A program made the position numbers and the translations under genes. This document shows, piece after piece, positions 29,170 through 39,204 of a stretch of DNA of 64,000 nucleotides (position 1 is its first letter; each line of letters opens with the position of its first letter). Under the pieces are notes generated by a model. The model was not told the DNA's origin and ran no database searches. It worked only from the letters and a program-made list of their open reading frames with translations. The DNA lies in contig JANYCY010000079.1 of assembly GCA_025360045.1 (NCBI GenBank), positions 62,001 to 126,000 on the forward strand. The letters are read 5' to 3'. The stretch comes from Janthinobacterium sp. Its GTDB lineage: Bacteria; Pseudomonadota; Gammaproteobacteria; Burkholderiales; Chitinibacteraceae.

Positions 29170-30593
29170 TGATGCAGATTGAACCCGTCAAACCCACTTT
29201 TTTACGTAGCAAGTGGCAAGCTTTAGTTAAAAAAAGCTCTCATTATTTTGATCGCTATTTATTCCAAGGCGAAGCTCACGATGTAATTGATCACAATGAT
29301 TTTGTGGCTGATGCTGATTGGGTAATCGTTGAGCAAAGCCCGCGTGGAGCGCGAATCTTGGTTTGGACCTCGGCGCTTACGGTGTTTGTGGTGCTGCTCT
29401 GGGCGGGCTTAGCCAAAATTGATGAAGTGACGCGAGGCGAAGGAAAAGTGATTCCTTCGCGGCAAATTCAAGTGATTCAAAGCTTGGATGGCGGGATTGT
29501 TAAAGAAATTTTAGTCAGAGAAGGCCAGCAAGTGAAAATTGGCCAATTGCTGATTACGATTGATCCAACACGCTTTGTTTCCTCTTTAAAAGAAAATCGT
29601 GCGCAGTATTTGTCGCTAAAGGCCAAGGCGGCGCGGCTGGAGGCTTTGTCATCAGGGCAGCCATTTATTGTGCCTGCAGAAGTGCAAACTGAATCGCCTG
29701 AAATTGTGATTCAGGAGCGTGGCCTGTATGAATCCCGCAAGGCCGAAATGAATGCTTTGATTAGCGGTGCGCAGCAGCAGCTGGTGCAACGCGGGCAAGA
29801 GCTAAATGAAGCAAAGGCAAGGCGCGAGCAAGCTGGGCAGGGCTATGCCTTGACGTTGCGTGAGCTGGAAGCCACTAAGCCATTGTTGAAAAGCGGCGCT
29901 GTTTCTGATGTAGAGATTTTGCGCTTAGAGCGCGATGTTTCTCGCTATTTGGGCGAGCGAGATTCCGCAGGGTCGCAAATCCCACGTATTCAATCGGCCA
30001 TGAGCGAGGCGGGTAGTAAAATTCGTGAAGTAGAGCTGACGTTCCGCAACCAAGCACGTTCAGAGTTAGGCGAAACCGTCGGCAAGCTCAATAGCCTGAC
30101 CGAAGGCAGCGTGGCGCTCGCCGATCGAGTGAAGCAATCTGAAATCCGCTCCCCTGTGAATGGGACTGTAAAGCAGTTGCAAGTTAACACGGTGGGTGGC
30201 GTGGTGCAGCCGGGCAAGGATATTATTGAAGTCGTACCTGGAGATGACGCTCTCTTACTGGAAGCACGTATTTTACCGAAAGATATTGCCTTCCTGCGCC
30301 CCGGCGCACCAGCAATTGTGAAGTTTACTGCCTATGATTTCTCTATCTACGGCGGGCTTGATGCAAAGCTGGAGCACATTAGTGCGGATACCGTGGTGGA
30401 TGAAAAAGGGAATGCTTTTTATATTGTGAAAGTAAGAACCAACGCTAGTTTTTTGAAAGCGGGTGATAAAAAGCTACCCATTATTCCGGGTATGGTGGCC
30501 GAGGTTGATATTCTGACTGGGAAGAAAACGGTGCTGTCCTACCTTCTAAAACCGGTTCTCCGTGCAAAATCTAACGCGTTGACTGAGCGATGA
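29169..30593 (+). CDS. lapC: T1SS membrane-fusion protein, LapC-like
   Basis: A 474-residue HlyD-family adaptor: a cytoplasmic N-terminus, one membrane helix (about residues 58-80, ILVWTSALTVFVVLLWAGL), the lipoyl halves DGGIVKEILVREGQQVKIGQLL and IRSPVNGTVKQLQVNTVGGVV around a long coiled coil, and a beta-barrel ending in SYLLKPVLRAKSNALTER. It links the ABC transporter to the TolC-like porin. It is coupled to genes on both sides (1-bp and 4-bp overlaps). Confidence 0.93.
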   Translation: MMQIEPVKPTFLRSKWQALVKKSSHYFDRYLFQGEAHDVIDHNDFVADADWVIVEQSPRGARILVWTSALTVFVVLLWAGLAKIDEVTRGEGKVIPSRQIQVIQSLDGGIVKEILVREGQQVKIGQLLITIDPTRFVSSLKENRAQYLSLKAKAARLEALSSGQPFIVPAEVQTESPEIVIQERGLYESRKAEMNALISGAQQQLVQRGQELNEAKARREQAGQGYALTLRELEATKPLLKSGAVSDVEILRLERDVSRYLGERDSAGSQIPRIQSAMSEAGSKIREVELTFRNQARSELGETVGKLNSLTEGSVALADRVKQSEIRSPVNGTVKQLQVNTVGGVVQPGKDIIEVVPGDDALLLEARILPKDIAFLRPGAPAIVKFTAYDFSIYGGLDAKLEHISADTVVDEKGNAFYIVKVRTNASFLKAGDKKLPIIPGMVAEVDILTGKKTVLSYLLKPVLRAKSNALTER

Positions 30594-31192
30594 ACTTCTC
30601 TATTTTAACTACCGATCCCTTTTTGTTTGCGCATATTCAGCAAGGCACACAACAAGACTTTCTAAGGCTAGATTCGCTAGCCGCTTTAAGTCAATCTACT
30701 GATGGCGTGGTGCTGATTGATTTGGCGCTGCCTGCGTTGCCAGCACTGAACGATGCTATTTGGGGGGCTTATGCCTCGTCTAATCAGCTGGTGTTTTTAA
30801 GCTCTACACCCAGCGATATAGAACATATGGCCGCATTAACAGCAGGCGCGCGTGGCTATTGCCATAGCTATGCCGCCAGTGAATCTTTGCAGGCCATTAT
30901 GAATGTTGTTGCCGCAGGAGGTGTTTGGGCTGGGCCAGCCATTTTGCAGGCCTTGATTCGCTCGGTAAATAAAATATTTGTGCCTAAAGATCCGCAAATA
31001 TGGATGGAGCCTTTAACCGCAAGAGAGCGCGAAGTCGCAATTTTGGCCTCTAATGGCAGCATGAATAAAGAAATTGCTCGAGACTTAGGTATTACAGAAC
31101 GGACGGTGAAGTTTCACCTCAGCCTGATTTTTGAAAAGCTAAAAGTAAGCGATCGCTTGCAACTGGCTTTATTAGCGAAAGGGATACGCTAA
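30590..31192 (+). CDS. LuxR/NarL-type response-regulator-like transcription factor
   Basis: A 200-residue protein with a degenerate receiver-like domain (about 1-120, GVVLIDLALPALPALN with a candidate acceptor Asp) and a C-terminal LuxR helix-turn-helix (about 138-200; LTAREREVAILASNGSMNKE, IARDLGITERTVKFHL). No histidine kinase is encoded nearby. Co-transcription with the secretion genes and position just upstream of the adhesin gene suggest that it regulates adhesin or secretion expression, possibly via the dyad at 31261-31276. Signal unknown. Confidence 0.85.
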   Translation: MNFSILTTDPFLFAHIQQGTQQDFLRLDSLAALSQSTDGVVLIDLALPALPALNDAIWGAYASSNQLVFLSSTPSDIEHMAALTAGARGYCHSYAASESLQAIMNVVAAGGVWAGPAILQALIRSVNKIFVPKDPQIWMEPLTAREREVAILASNGSMNKEIARDLGITERTVKFHLSLIFEKLKVSDRLQLALLAKGIR

Positions 31193-31202
31193 ACCCTAGC
31201 AA

Positions 31203-31236
31203 GACCAAGGCCTCGATTGAGGCCTTGGTCTTTTGT
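31203..31236 (+). terminator. Terminator between regulator and adhesin genes
   Basis: The stem GACCAAGGCCTC/GAGGCCTTGGTC is followed by TTTTG. It separates the lapB-lapC-regulator operon from the adhesin gene, implying that the latter has its own promoter. Confidence 0.88.
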
Positions 31237-31260
31237 AATTCAGACCGTCGGTATATGCCT

Positions 31261-31276
31261 CTGTACTTGAGTACAG
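31261..31276. promoter_or_regulatory. 16-bp dyad upstream of the adhesin gene
   Basis: A perfect dyad, CTGTAC-TTGA-GTACAG, lies 62 bp before the adhesin ATG. A TTGACA-like -35 sequence (31289-31294) lies 12 bp downstream of it; a plausible -10 at about 31311 is weak. The arrangement suits a dimeric regulator such as the LuxR-type protein encoded just upstream. No binding data. Confidence 0.45.
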
Positions 31277-31337
31277 TAGGCAAGCCATTTGACAGAGACT
31301 AGCCTGAAGCTTAACTCATTCAACTGGTTGAACTATC

Positions 31338-34300
31338 ATGGCCGAGCAAATTAGTGCAAGCAAACCTAATGCCACCGTTGTGCAAGTGACGGGGACCGTA
31401 TTTTTGCGTGATGCAACAGGTAAGTCAGTGCCTTTGAAAGAAGGCCAGCAGTTGAATGAAAATGAAATCTTTGTAACCTCTGCAAATGGGCATGTGCAGT
31501 TATTGATGCCCAATGGCGAGTTGCTTGATGTCGGCGGGGATCGTACCGTCCAGCTTGACGCGCAAATGCTGGGTATTTCACCTGTTGATGCCGCTGCTGC
31601 TGCCATTGCAAATCTAGATGCCTCAACTAAAGATATTGCTGCTGCAATTGCGGGTGGCAAAGACTTATCCATCAGTGAAGAAGCGACTGCGGCCGGTTTG
31701 GGTGCTGGAGTAGGAGGAGAAGGTCATTCCTTTGTAGAGTTGACTCGTATCGCAGAAGGCGTAACGCCTCTGGCGTTTAACTTTGCTGGCGCGGATCTAG
31801 GCACGCCTAATTTACCTCCTCTTAACGGTGCAACGGTTCAGCCTGATATTGTACCCAGCCCTAATCCTGCCATCCTTGGCCCAGATGTGGTTAGTGGAGC
31901 AGAAGACGCACCCGTTGCAGGTAATGTGCTGAGCAATGACAGCGATGCAGATGGGCCTCTGACTGTCACGGGCTTTACTGTTGCTGGCTTTGCCGAAACA
32001 ACGATTGCTGGCCAAACGGCCTCTATTCCTAATGTAGGCACGCTAACGATTGCGCCTAATGGTGATTTCACCTTCACCCCCGTTGCCAACTACAACGGCC
32101 CAGTGCCAGTAGTGACTTACAATGTGGTCGACCCAGTTGGCGGCACGGGCAGTAGCACCTTAACGCTAACGGTTACACCAGTTGAAGATCCGGCTAATCT
32201 GCAAGCAGATACTGCCACGCTGCTTGAAGATACCCCTGCCACGGGTAATGTGCTGAGTAATGATAGCGATCCTGATGGTGCATTAAGCGTGACTGGCTTT
32301 GCCATCGCTGGCCTGCCGGGAACCTTCACTGCAGGCCAGCTCGCTACTATTCCAGATGTCGGCACGCTGTTGATTGCCGCCAACGGCGATTACACCTTCA
32401 CCCCCGTTGCCAACTACAACGGTCCCGTGCCGGCGGTTACTTACAATGTGGTCGATCCATTGGGTGGTACAGGTAGCAGTACCCTGACACTCACGATTAC
32501 ACCGGCTAATGATCCGGCTAATCTGCAAGCAGATAGCGCCACGCTGCTTGAAGACACACCCGCCACGGGTAATGTGCTGAGTAATGATAGCGATCCTGAT
32601 GGTGCATTAAGCGTGACTGGCTTTGCCATCGCTGGCCTGCCGGGCACCTTCACTGCAGGCCAGCTCGCTACTATTCCAGATGTCGGCACGCTGTTGATTG
32701 CCGCCAACGGCGATTACACCTTTACCCCTGTTGCCAACTACAACGGCCCTGTGCCAGTAGCTACTTACAATGTGGTCGATCCATTGGGCGGCACGGGTAG
32801 TAGTACTCTGACTCTCACGATTACACCCGTTGATGATCCTGTTATTAGCCAGATTGAAGTGGGTAGTCTAGGTGCTGCGGACGATAATGTTGTTGAAGGC
32901 AATAATCTGGTCTTTAACGTCACCCTTAGTGCGGTTACAACTCAAGCAGAAACATATGCCTTTAGTTTAGGAGGCGGCTCAGCCAGTGCGGCGGATTACG
33001 GCACAGCGGTCTTCAGTAATGGCGTAACGTTCGACCCCGCGACCGGTTTAATCACCGTACCGGCAGGGGTTACGACCTTTGCAGTGACATTAGCAACGGT
33101 TGACGATTTGCTAGTCGAAGCCTCACCAGAGACAGTACCTCTCACTATTGGGGGGGTGAGCGTTACTGGTGGAATTCTGGATAACGATAGCCCAACCATT
33201 CGCAGTGTTGAGGCGGGCGCACCTGGAGTGGCTGATGACAATGTTAACGAAGGACTCGATTTAGTCTTTAACGTCGCGCTGAGCGCCACTACCAACAAAG
33301 CTGAAACATATAGTTTTAATCTAGGTGGTGGAACCGCGACGGCAGGCACGGATTACAACAGCACACTCACTAACGCCAGCTTTACGAATGGTGTGACCTA
33401 CGACGCCGCCACTGGCAAAATCACCGTGCCAGCAGGCGTGACCGACTTTAGCGTCACCGTCCCTACCTTGAACGACACCATCAGTGGTGAACCGATAGAA
33501 ACGGTGAACCTCACCATCGGTGGGCAACAAGGCATTGGTGGGATCATCGATATTACTAATCGGCCACCTGTTATTGGCAATGCCAGTGCCACAGTCTCTG
33601 AGGAAGGCTTATTAGGAGGGATTGCTGATACTACGGGTTCGCCTACAGATACAACGAATAGCACCGTTAGCACGGGCACGATTGCGATTAGTGATCCTGA
33701 CAGCCCAATCTTAAGTACAACGCTCATTGCGCCAACAGACATTTTATCTTCTGGTGGGCATGCTCTGGTATGGAGTGGCAGCGGTACGCAAAATCTGGTG
33801 GGCAAGGTTGGCAGTACCACGATTGCCGAGATTCAGATCGACAATGCAGGTCATTACACCGTGACGCTAAAAGGGCCGATCGATCATCCTGTAAATAGCG
33901 TTGAGGATGTGAAATCCTTTAATGTTAGCGTTCAGGTATCAGATGGTAGCTTAAGCAGCACGGGTACCTTGACCGTTAAGGTTGAAGATGATGCGCCCGT
34001 TGGCCAAAGCAAGACCGCTGACGTCCAAATACCTAATGTCGATAGCAATTTAATCCTGACTATTGATGTGTCAGGCAGCATGGGGGACGCCAGCGGGATT
34101 GCTGGTAAAACAAGGCTGCAGGTTGCTAAGGAAGCCATTACCAAGCTAATTGATGATTACGATGTCTTGGGTGACGTTAAAGTCATGCTGGTTACTTTTA
34201 GTTCTTCTGCAGCTACTCAGCAAAGTGGCGGGCAAACATGGATGAGTGTGGGTGAAGCCAAAGCTATTTTGGCCAACCTCATTGCCGATGGTGGGACTAA

Positions 34301-36344
34301 TTATGACGCTGCCGTTGGGCAGGTGATGACGCATCATGCTGACGCAGGCAAGATTGTAGGAGCTCAGAATATTGGCTATTTCTTCTCTGATGGCGCGCCT
34401 AATCCAGGTTTAGAATTAGATGCGAATGAGACCCTCGCTTGGACTAATTTCTTAAATGCACAAGACATTAACTCTTTGGCGCTGGGCTTGGGGACGGGAG
34501 TAACGGCCACCAATCTAAATCCGCTTGCTTACAATGGTACGAGCACTGGAACTGAGGCCAATGCCATCATCGTGACTGATTTGGCGCAATTACCACCTAT
34601 TCTGCGTGACACGATCGTAGTCCCTAATTCGGGCGATTTAACGGGCGGTGTTATTTCGGGCGCGTCATCAGGCTTCGGTGCTGATGGTGGTCATATGAAC
34701 GATATTACGGTTGATGGGGTGAAATATACCTTTGATGTGGCACACAATTCAGTTGTGACTACCGCCGCTGCTGGCACTTACACCTTTGATGCGGTAACTC
34801 ACCAATTAAAAGTGAACACCGTATTGGGTGGGCAATTTGCAATTGATATGGATGATGGCAAGTACACCTATACCCCTCCGGTTCTTAAAACATCAGGTTC
34901 TAGCGAAAACATTGGCTTTACTTTAATTGATAACGATGGCGATCTGGACACCTCTAATAGCCATCTTACAATCAATATTGTGCCACCCGCTCAAGGCAGT
35001 ACTTTGCAATTGACTGCTTCAACAACGGCGATTGCTGATGCTACACGTGGCTTGCATGGTGAATTCTTTGGCTACAACAATGATCCAGATAAGAGCACGG
35101 GCATCACGTACAACGTGCAAACCCAAGATAATACAGTGGGCAATCTCGACAATATCAGTGATATCACCTCGGTGATTAATGGCCGTCAAGGTAGCAATAT
35201 TGTGGGCACTCAAACTGAGGCCAGTGCCTTGGCTAGTGATGCCACCTTTATTGCCGATGCCATTAAATATGGTGTTACACCAACGGTAACTGGCAACTTG
35301 GGGACTAATAATGCGGTAACAGCAGGCTCGGCCATTACTGCAGGTAATCTGTATAACTTCCTTGGCGCAAATAACGCAGGGGCCGATACGGCTGGGCTTG
35401 CGGCAACCAGTACCTTTGGGAACACCACGGATTCGATTATGCGTATGGTGGGGGGGGCTTATTTTGCGGCAGGCACTTACGATATTCGCGTCTATGCGGA
35501 TGATGGTTTCCGTATCGCGGTTGATGGGCTGTCCGTATTTGAATACAACGCCAACCAGCCTCCAACCACACGGGTACAAACCGGCGTGGTGATGAGCGAA
35601 GGGATGCACAATCTTGAAGTACTGTATTGGGAGCAGGGGGGTAATGCGGCTTTAAAAGTTGAATTTAAGCCATCTGGTTCTGCCGATAGTGCTTATGTCA
35701 CCCTTGGGATTGATGACATGGCCTTGTTCCATGGCACACAAGCACCTGTGTTGAGTGCGCTGCAAGATATTATCGAAGACCCAAGCAATAATGGGCATTA
35801 CCTCGTTCGTAGCGGGCAAGAGGTAACGGGGACCAATCTATCTGACACGATTACCGGCTCGGCTGGCCGCGATATTATTCATGGCGGCGCAGGCAATGAT
35901 GTGATCAACGCAGGAGCTGGGGCCGATCGCTTAGATGGTGGGGCGGGTGACGATACCTTAACGGGTGGTCTAGGTGCGGATACCTTCTCTTGGGCGCTGG
36001 CAGATAAGGGTTCCGTGGGGGTTCCGGCGGTTGATAAAATTACTGATTTTTCAACAGCGAGTTATAACGCGGGTGGAGATAGGCTGGACTTGAAAGATCT
36101 CTTGCAGGGCGAAAACCACACGAGTAATACGGGCAATCTGACTCAGTACCTACACTTCGAGAAATCAGGTACGGATACGATTATCCATGTCAGCAGCGCG
36201 GGGGCTTATACAGGGCCGTTTAATTCAGGAGCCGATGATCAGCGGATTGTTCTGTCGGGAGTGGATTTAACCAGTAATGGTAGCTTGGCGGATGCGGCAA
36301 TTATTCAAGATTTGCTTAATAAGGGTAAGTTAATTACTGATTAA
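31338..36344 (+). CDS. lapA: Giant RTX adhesin, LapA-like
   Basis: A 1668-residue T1SS-secreted, cell-surface-retained adhesin. Residues 1-130 form the retention module (TVVQVTGTVFLRDATGKSV..., LLMPNGELLDVGG), and TAAG at about 117-120 is a LapG-type cleavage site. Three ~108-residue tandem Ig/cadherin-like units with NVLSNDSDPDG follow (about 175-500), then two Calx-beta-like units with an EGxxLVFNVxLS signature, and a VWA domain (about 895-1090) with the MIDAS motif DVSGS. A PA14-like domain (about 1235-1450, GEFFGYNND, YVYADDGF-type) precedes RTX repeats (about 1500-1545, GGAGNDVINAGAGADRLDGG) and a T1SS C-terminal signal. The protein is very short of Cys, as typical. Confidence 0.93.
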   Translation: MAEQISASKPNATVVQVTGTVFLRDATGKSVPLKEGQQLNENEIFVTSANGHVQLLMPNGELLDVGGDRTVQLDAQMLGISPVDAAAAAIANLDASTKDIAAAIAGGKDLSISEEATAAGLGAGVGGEGHSFVELTRIAEGVTPLAFNFAGADLGTPNLPPLNGATVQPDIVPSPNPAILGPDVVSGAEDAPVAGNVLSNDSDADGPLTVTGFTVAGFAETTIAGQTASIPNVGTLTIAPNGDFTFTPVANYNGPVPVVTYNVVDPVGGTGSSTLTLTVTPVEDPANLQADTATLLEDTPATGNVLSNDSDPDGALSVTGFAIAGLPGTFTAGQLATIPDVGTLLIAANGDYTFTPVANYNGPVPAVTYNVVDPLGGTGSSTLTLTITPANDPANLQADSATLLEDTPATGNVLSNDSDPDGALSVTGFAIAGLPGTFTAGQLATIPDVGTLLIAANGDYTFTPVANYNGPVPVATYNVVDPLGGTGSSTLTLTITPVDDPVISQIEVGSLGAADDNVVEGNNLVFNVTLSAVTTQAETYAFSLGGGSASAADYGTAVFSNGVTFDPATGLITVPAGVTTFAVTLATVDDLLVEASPETVPLTIGGVSVTGGILDNDSPTIRSVEAGAPGVADDNVNEGLDLVFNVALSATTNKAETYSFNLGGGTATAGTDYNSTLTNASFTNGVTYDAATGKITVPAGVTDFSVTVPTLNDTISGEPIETVNLTIGGQQGIGGIIDITNRPPVIGNASATVSEEGLLGGIADTTGSPTDTTNSTVSTGTIAISDPDSPILSTTLIAPTDILSSGGHALVWSGSGTQNLVGKVGSTTIAEIQIDNAGHYTVTLKGPIDHPVNSVEDVKSFNVSVQVSDGSLSSTGTLTVKVEDDAPVGQSKTADVQIPNVDSNLILTIDVSGSMGDASGIAGKTRLQVAKEAITKLIDDYDVLGDVKVMLVTFSSSAATQQSGGQTWMSVGEAKAILANLIADGGTNYDAAVGQVMTHHADAGKIVGAQNIGYFFSDGAPNPGLELDANETLAWTNFLNAQDINSLALGLGTGVTATNLNPLAYNGTSTGTEANAIIVTDLAQLPPILRDTIVVPNSGDLTGGVISGASSGFGADGGHMNDITVDGVKYTFDVAHNSVVTTAAAGTYTFDAVTHQLKVNTVLGGQFAIDMDDGKYTYTPPVLKTSGSSENIGFTLIDNDGDLDTSNSHLTINIVPPAQGSTLQLTASTTAIADATRGLHGEFFGYNNDPDKSTGITYNVQTQDNTVGNLDNISDITSVINGRQGSNIVGTQTEASALASDATFIADAIKYGVTPTVTGNLGTNNAVTAGSAITAGNLYNFLGANNAGADTAGLAATSTFGNTTDSIMRMVGGAYFAAGTYDIRVYADDGFRIAVDGLSVFEYNANQPPTTRVQTGVVMSEGMHNLEVLYWEQGGNAALKVEFKPSGSADSAYVTLGIDDMALFHGTQAPVLSALQDIIEDPSNNGHYLVRSGQEVTGTNLSDTITGSAGRDIIHGGAGNDVINAGAGADRLDGGAGDDTLTGGLGADTFSWALADKGSVGVPAVDKITDFSTASYNAGGDRLDLKDLLQGENHTSNTGNLTQYLHFEKSGTDTIIHVSSAGAYTGPFNSGADDQRIVLSGVDLTSNGSLADAAIIQDLLNKGKLITD
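31866..32837. repeat. Tandem ~324-bp repeats in the adhesin gene
   Basis: Three consecutive ~324-bp units encode the ~108-residue NVLSNDSDPDG modules. Units two and three (boundaries near 32190 and 32514) are nearly identical at the DNA level; the first is diverged. Near-identity implies recent duplication or gene conversion and makes the copy number unstable and assembly collapse possible. Confidence 0.85.
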
Positions 36345-36351
36345 GCCACGT

Positions 36352-36381
36352 AAATAAGGCCAGCATTGCTGGCCTTATTTA
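36352..36381 (+). terminator. Terminator after the adhesin gene
   Basis: The stem AAATAAGGCCAGC/GCTGGCCTTATTT lies immediately after the adhesin stop and ends in T-rich sequence. It is symmetrical enough to serve both strands. Confidence 0.85.
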
Positions 36382-36502
36382 TTGATGGTTTTGAAGTTCT
36401 AATTAAATTGTTATGCCGGAATGTTGTTATTGGGAAATTCAGTGTAAATGTTGAATTTCCACCACCGACAACAATCCTCAAGTGGGTATGACGATCATAT
36501 TC

Positions 36503-38428
36503 TTAGCTTAATGGGGCACTGGCAATCGGGCCGCTTAAGCCATTAATACCTAGTGTTTTCAGCATTTCCCATTCGTTTTTAGTTTGAACACGCTCGGCAA
36601 TGGTGATTAAACCATGGCCTGAGGCGATGCCAGTAATGGCTTTTACTAGGTTTTGATTGCCAAGGTGCTGATCAATTGCCTGAATAAAACTACCATCGAT
36701 TTTTAAGTAATCGAGTTGCAGTTCGTAAAGCTGCGGGATGCTACCAAAGTGGCGGCCAAAGTGTTTAATACCGATTTTGCAGCCTAAAGGACGAACTTTC
36801 TGAGCGAAGTTAGCCAGAGCCGTTATTTCATCTCTAAAACCAAATTCATTCACTTCAAACCATAAACGGCTTGCCGAGTTTTTGTGTTGCTGCAAGATGC
36901 TGAGCAGCTCTTCAATAAATTTCTCGTCCGCAATCGATTTAGCTTCCAAGTTGACCGCCAGCTGAGCGTCGTGCAATTTTAGCTCGGCGCAGGCAAGACG
37001 GATGGATTCTAAATCGAGGGTATTGCTCATGCCCAAGCGGCTAATAAAGGGCATAAACGTGCCCGCAGTCAGCAATTCATTCGTTTCTGGGTGGCGTAAG
37101 CGCAGCAATAGTTCACGGTGCAAGGGTTGGCCATCAATCAAAATAGCTGGGAAAGAAGCCAATTCGAAACTGTGATTTTTAAAGGCTTTTTGCAGCAAGG
37201 GCTGCCAATCTTGGGCGGGTAAGGCTTGATTTGCGCTGGCGCTGCTGACATGGCCTGTGCCATTGGCTCCGCTGCTTTCGGCTTGGGCAAGTGCTTGATC
37301 TGTGCCAGCTAATAATTGGCTGATGCTGTCATTATGGTGGTAAGTCGCAATACCAATGGCGGCCAAATCATCGGCATCGGTTAATTCATGCTGGCGTAGC
37401 TCCGCTAAGCCTTGGTGTAGCTCTTTGGCTAAATCGAGGCCTTGCTGCCTATCTAAGCCAGGGGCAAGCAAGGCAAAATCCGCACCATTGAGGCGGGCGA
37501 CTAAGCGATCAGGTTCTTGCCCGGTCAGGGAGGCGAGTTGCCCTGCGGCCATTTGCAGAAATTGGTCGGCACGCTCGCGTCCTAAGCGTCGATTCACCTC
37601 GGCCAAATTATGTAAGCGCATAATCAGCAAAATCCCACTGGGGGCGGCTTCATCATCTTCTAAAGCTTGTGACAAACGTCCCATAAAAAAGCTGCGGTTA
37701 GGCAATTGGGTGAGGGCATCGCGGTTGGCTTCACTGCGCAGCGCATCAATGCGGGCTGCTTGCTCAGAAAACATGGTTTTTACACGACTCACCATGGTGT
37801 TCATGGCGTTTACAACGCTTTTTAATTCTTTATAACGGGGCTCAGGAATGGTAATAAAGCGTCGTTCACTAATGGCCTCGGCCTGCTCAACCATTTGGGT
37901 GATCGGCTTTTTAACCCAATTCAATAAAAACTGTAAACCCGCGCCGCAAACCAAGCCTGCACCAATAATCCACACAAATAAGCGCATTGCGCCTTCCCAG
38001 AGGGCTTGGTAAGCAAAGCGTGAGTGTGCGACCACGGTAACTGTGCCTGCTTGCTTCCAGCCATCGCTGACTTGTGCTTTACCAAAGGCAATTTGCAAAG
38101 GAAACATTTTGACGAACCAATTAGGCACGCCATCGGCCTTATCGCTATTTTTACGCTCGACTAAGGTTTTGCCGTGATTATCGCTAAAGCGGATTAATTC
38201 AAAGTGCCCTGTATCAAATAGGGCGGCCACATTCAGCTCGATGGTGGCGGGATCTTTGCTTTGCTGCGACATTGAAAGCGCTAAGGAAGAGGCATTGTCA
38301 TTACTTTGCGTAAAGAGCTGTTGCTCTAAATAGCCACGTGCAGTGAACACACTCACAATAAAGCTACCGGCAAAGGACACCAAGGTAGCCAGAATAATCA
38401 TCATCCAGAGCTGGCGAAAGAGTGACAT
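36503..38428 (-). CDS. lapD: c-di-GMP receptor, LapD-like (degenerate GGDEF-EAL)
   Basis: A 641-residue inner-membrane receptor. A membrane helix (about 10-30), a periplasmic LapD/MoxY-N domain (about 32-150), a second helix (about 153-175) and a HAMP/S-helix lead into degenerate GGDEF and EAL domains. The GGDEF site reads RLNGADFALL and the EAL site reads ELL (RELLLRL), so both catalytic motifs are lost and only c-di-GMP binding is expected. In the Lap system, c-di-GMP-bound LapD sequesters the protease LapG and keeps LapA at the surface. It is transcribed opposite to the adhesin and downstream of lapG. Confidence 0.92.
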   Translation of the reverse strand: MSLFRQLWMMIILATLVSFAGSFIVSVFTARGYLEQQLFTQSNDNASSLALSMSQQSKDPATIELNVAALFDTGHFELIRFSDNHGKTLVERKNSDKADGVPNWFVKMFPLQIAFGKAQVSDGWKQAGTVTVVAHSRFAYQALWEGAMRLFVWIIGAGLVCGAGLQFLLNWVKKPITQMVEQAEAISERRFITIPEPRYKELKSVVNAMNTMVSRVKTMFSEQAARIDALRSEANRDALTQLPNRSFFMGRLSQALEDDEAAPSGILLIMRLHNLAEVNRRLGRERADQFLQMAAGQLASLTGQEPDRLVARLNGADFALLAPGLDRQQGLDLAKELHQGLAELRQHELTDADDLAAIGIATYHHNDSISQLLAGTDQALAQAESSGANGTGHVSSASANQALPAQDWQPLLQKAFKNHSFELASFPAILIDGQPLHRELLLRLRHPETNELLTAGTFMPFISRLGMSNTLDLESIRLACAELKLHDAQLAVNLEAKSIADEKFIEELLSILQQHKNSASRLWFEVNEFGFRDEITALANFAQKVRPLGCKIGIKHFGRHFGSIPQLYELQLDYLKIDGSFIQAIDQHLGNQNLVKAITGIASGHGLITIAERVQTKNEWEMLKTLGINGLSGPIASAPLS

Positions 38429-38520
38429 GGTATTTCCTAGAGCTGGGTATTTATTCGGGACTTCAATACCCGTTGAATAAAATGGTTTATTTGGCCTTGG
38501 CCATATTATTTCATTAACGT

Positions 38521-39204
38521 TTAATCTGCTTCATAGCCTTCGGCTTTCATTTTGGAAATCAGATCTTTCCAGCGCGATAATTTATCAACAGGGCCAGTTG
38601 GTTGCGCTGCCACTCCCGTAAAAATGCCATCACTATTAAAACTAAATACTGGGGTTAAATCAGGCCGACGTGAGGCGGGGCGAATATCGTTGAGTAGATT
38701 ATCAAGGACTAAAGGTTCGGCGTCTGTAGTGGCGTAGTAAGTGAGTACCATATGGGCTTGGCTCACATTGCTAGAGGCACCACCAATTTTGGCTTTTACA
38801 TAAGTAAGTCGAAGTTTTTCTTTTGCAACACCCAGCTCTTTAAGGCTGAAATATTTAACAATCGCAAAATCCTCGCAATCTCCAGCACCTTTGCCTATGG
38901 TTTCAAGTGGGGTTGCCCAATAATCGGGTGCATTCCAGATTGTTTGATCATCGCCAAATTGAACTCGGCGATTAAAAAAGTCATTGATACGTTTTAATTT
39001 ATCTGGCTCAGATGCGCTGCGTGCTTCATTAATTAAGGTTTGCCAATCATTAAATAAACGAACAGGTGTTTGGCCCCAGCGCTGGATAAGAGATTTCTGT
39101 AAGCGATCAAAATCAAGGCTAGATGCAGCATGTAGGGCAAGGGATGCGCAGATCAATAGCCAAAATAATGATCGTTGTAAGCAAGTGGAGTGGAGTTGAT
39201 GCAT
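38521..39204 (-). CDS. lapG: Periplasmic LapG-like cysteine protease
   Basis: A 227-residue transglutaminase-like cysteine protease (BTLCP family) with a Sec signal peptide (FWLLICASLALHAAS). The catalytic triad is visible: C110 in GAGDCEDF, H151 in QAHMVL and D168 in LVLDN. It cleaves the N-terminal retention module of LapA-type adhesins at a (T/P)AAG site, here TAAG at residues 117-120 of the adhesin. It lies 92 bp upstream of lapD, and the pair forms the conserved lapG-lapD control operon. Confidence 0.95.
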   Translation of the reverse strand: MHQLHSTCLQRSLFWLLICASLALHAASSLDFDRLQKSLIQRWGQTPVRLFNDWQTLINEARSASEPDKLKRINDFFNRRVQFGDDQTIWNAPDYWATPLETIGKGAGDCEDFAIVKYFSLKELGVAKEKLRLTYVKAKIGGASSNVSQAHMVLTYYATTDAEPLVLDNLLNDIRPASRRPDLTPVFSFNSDGIFTGVAAQPTGPVDKLSRWKDLISKMKAEGYEAD

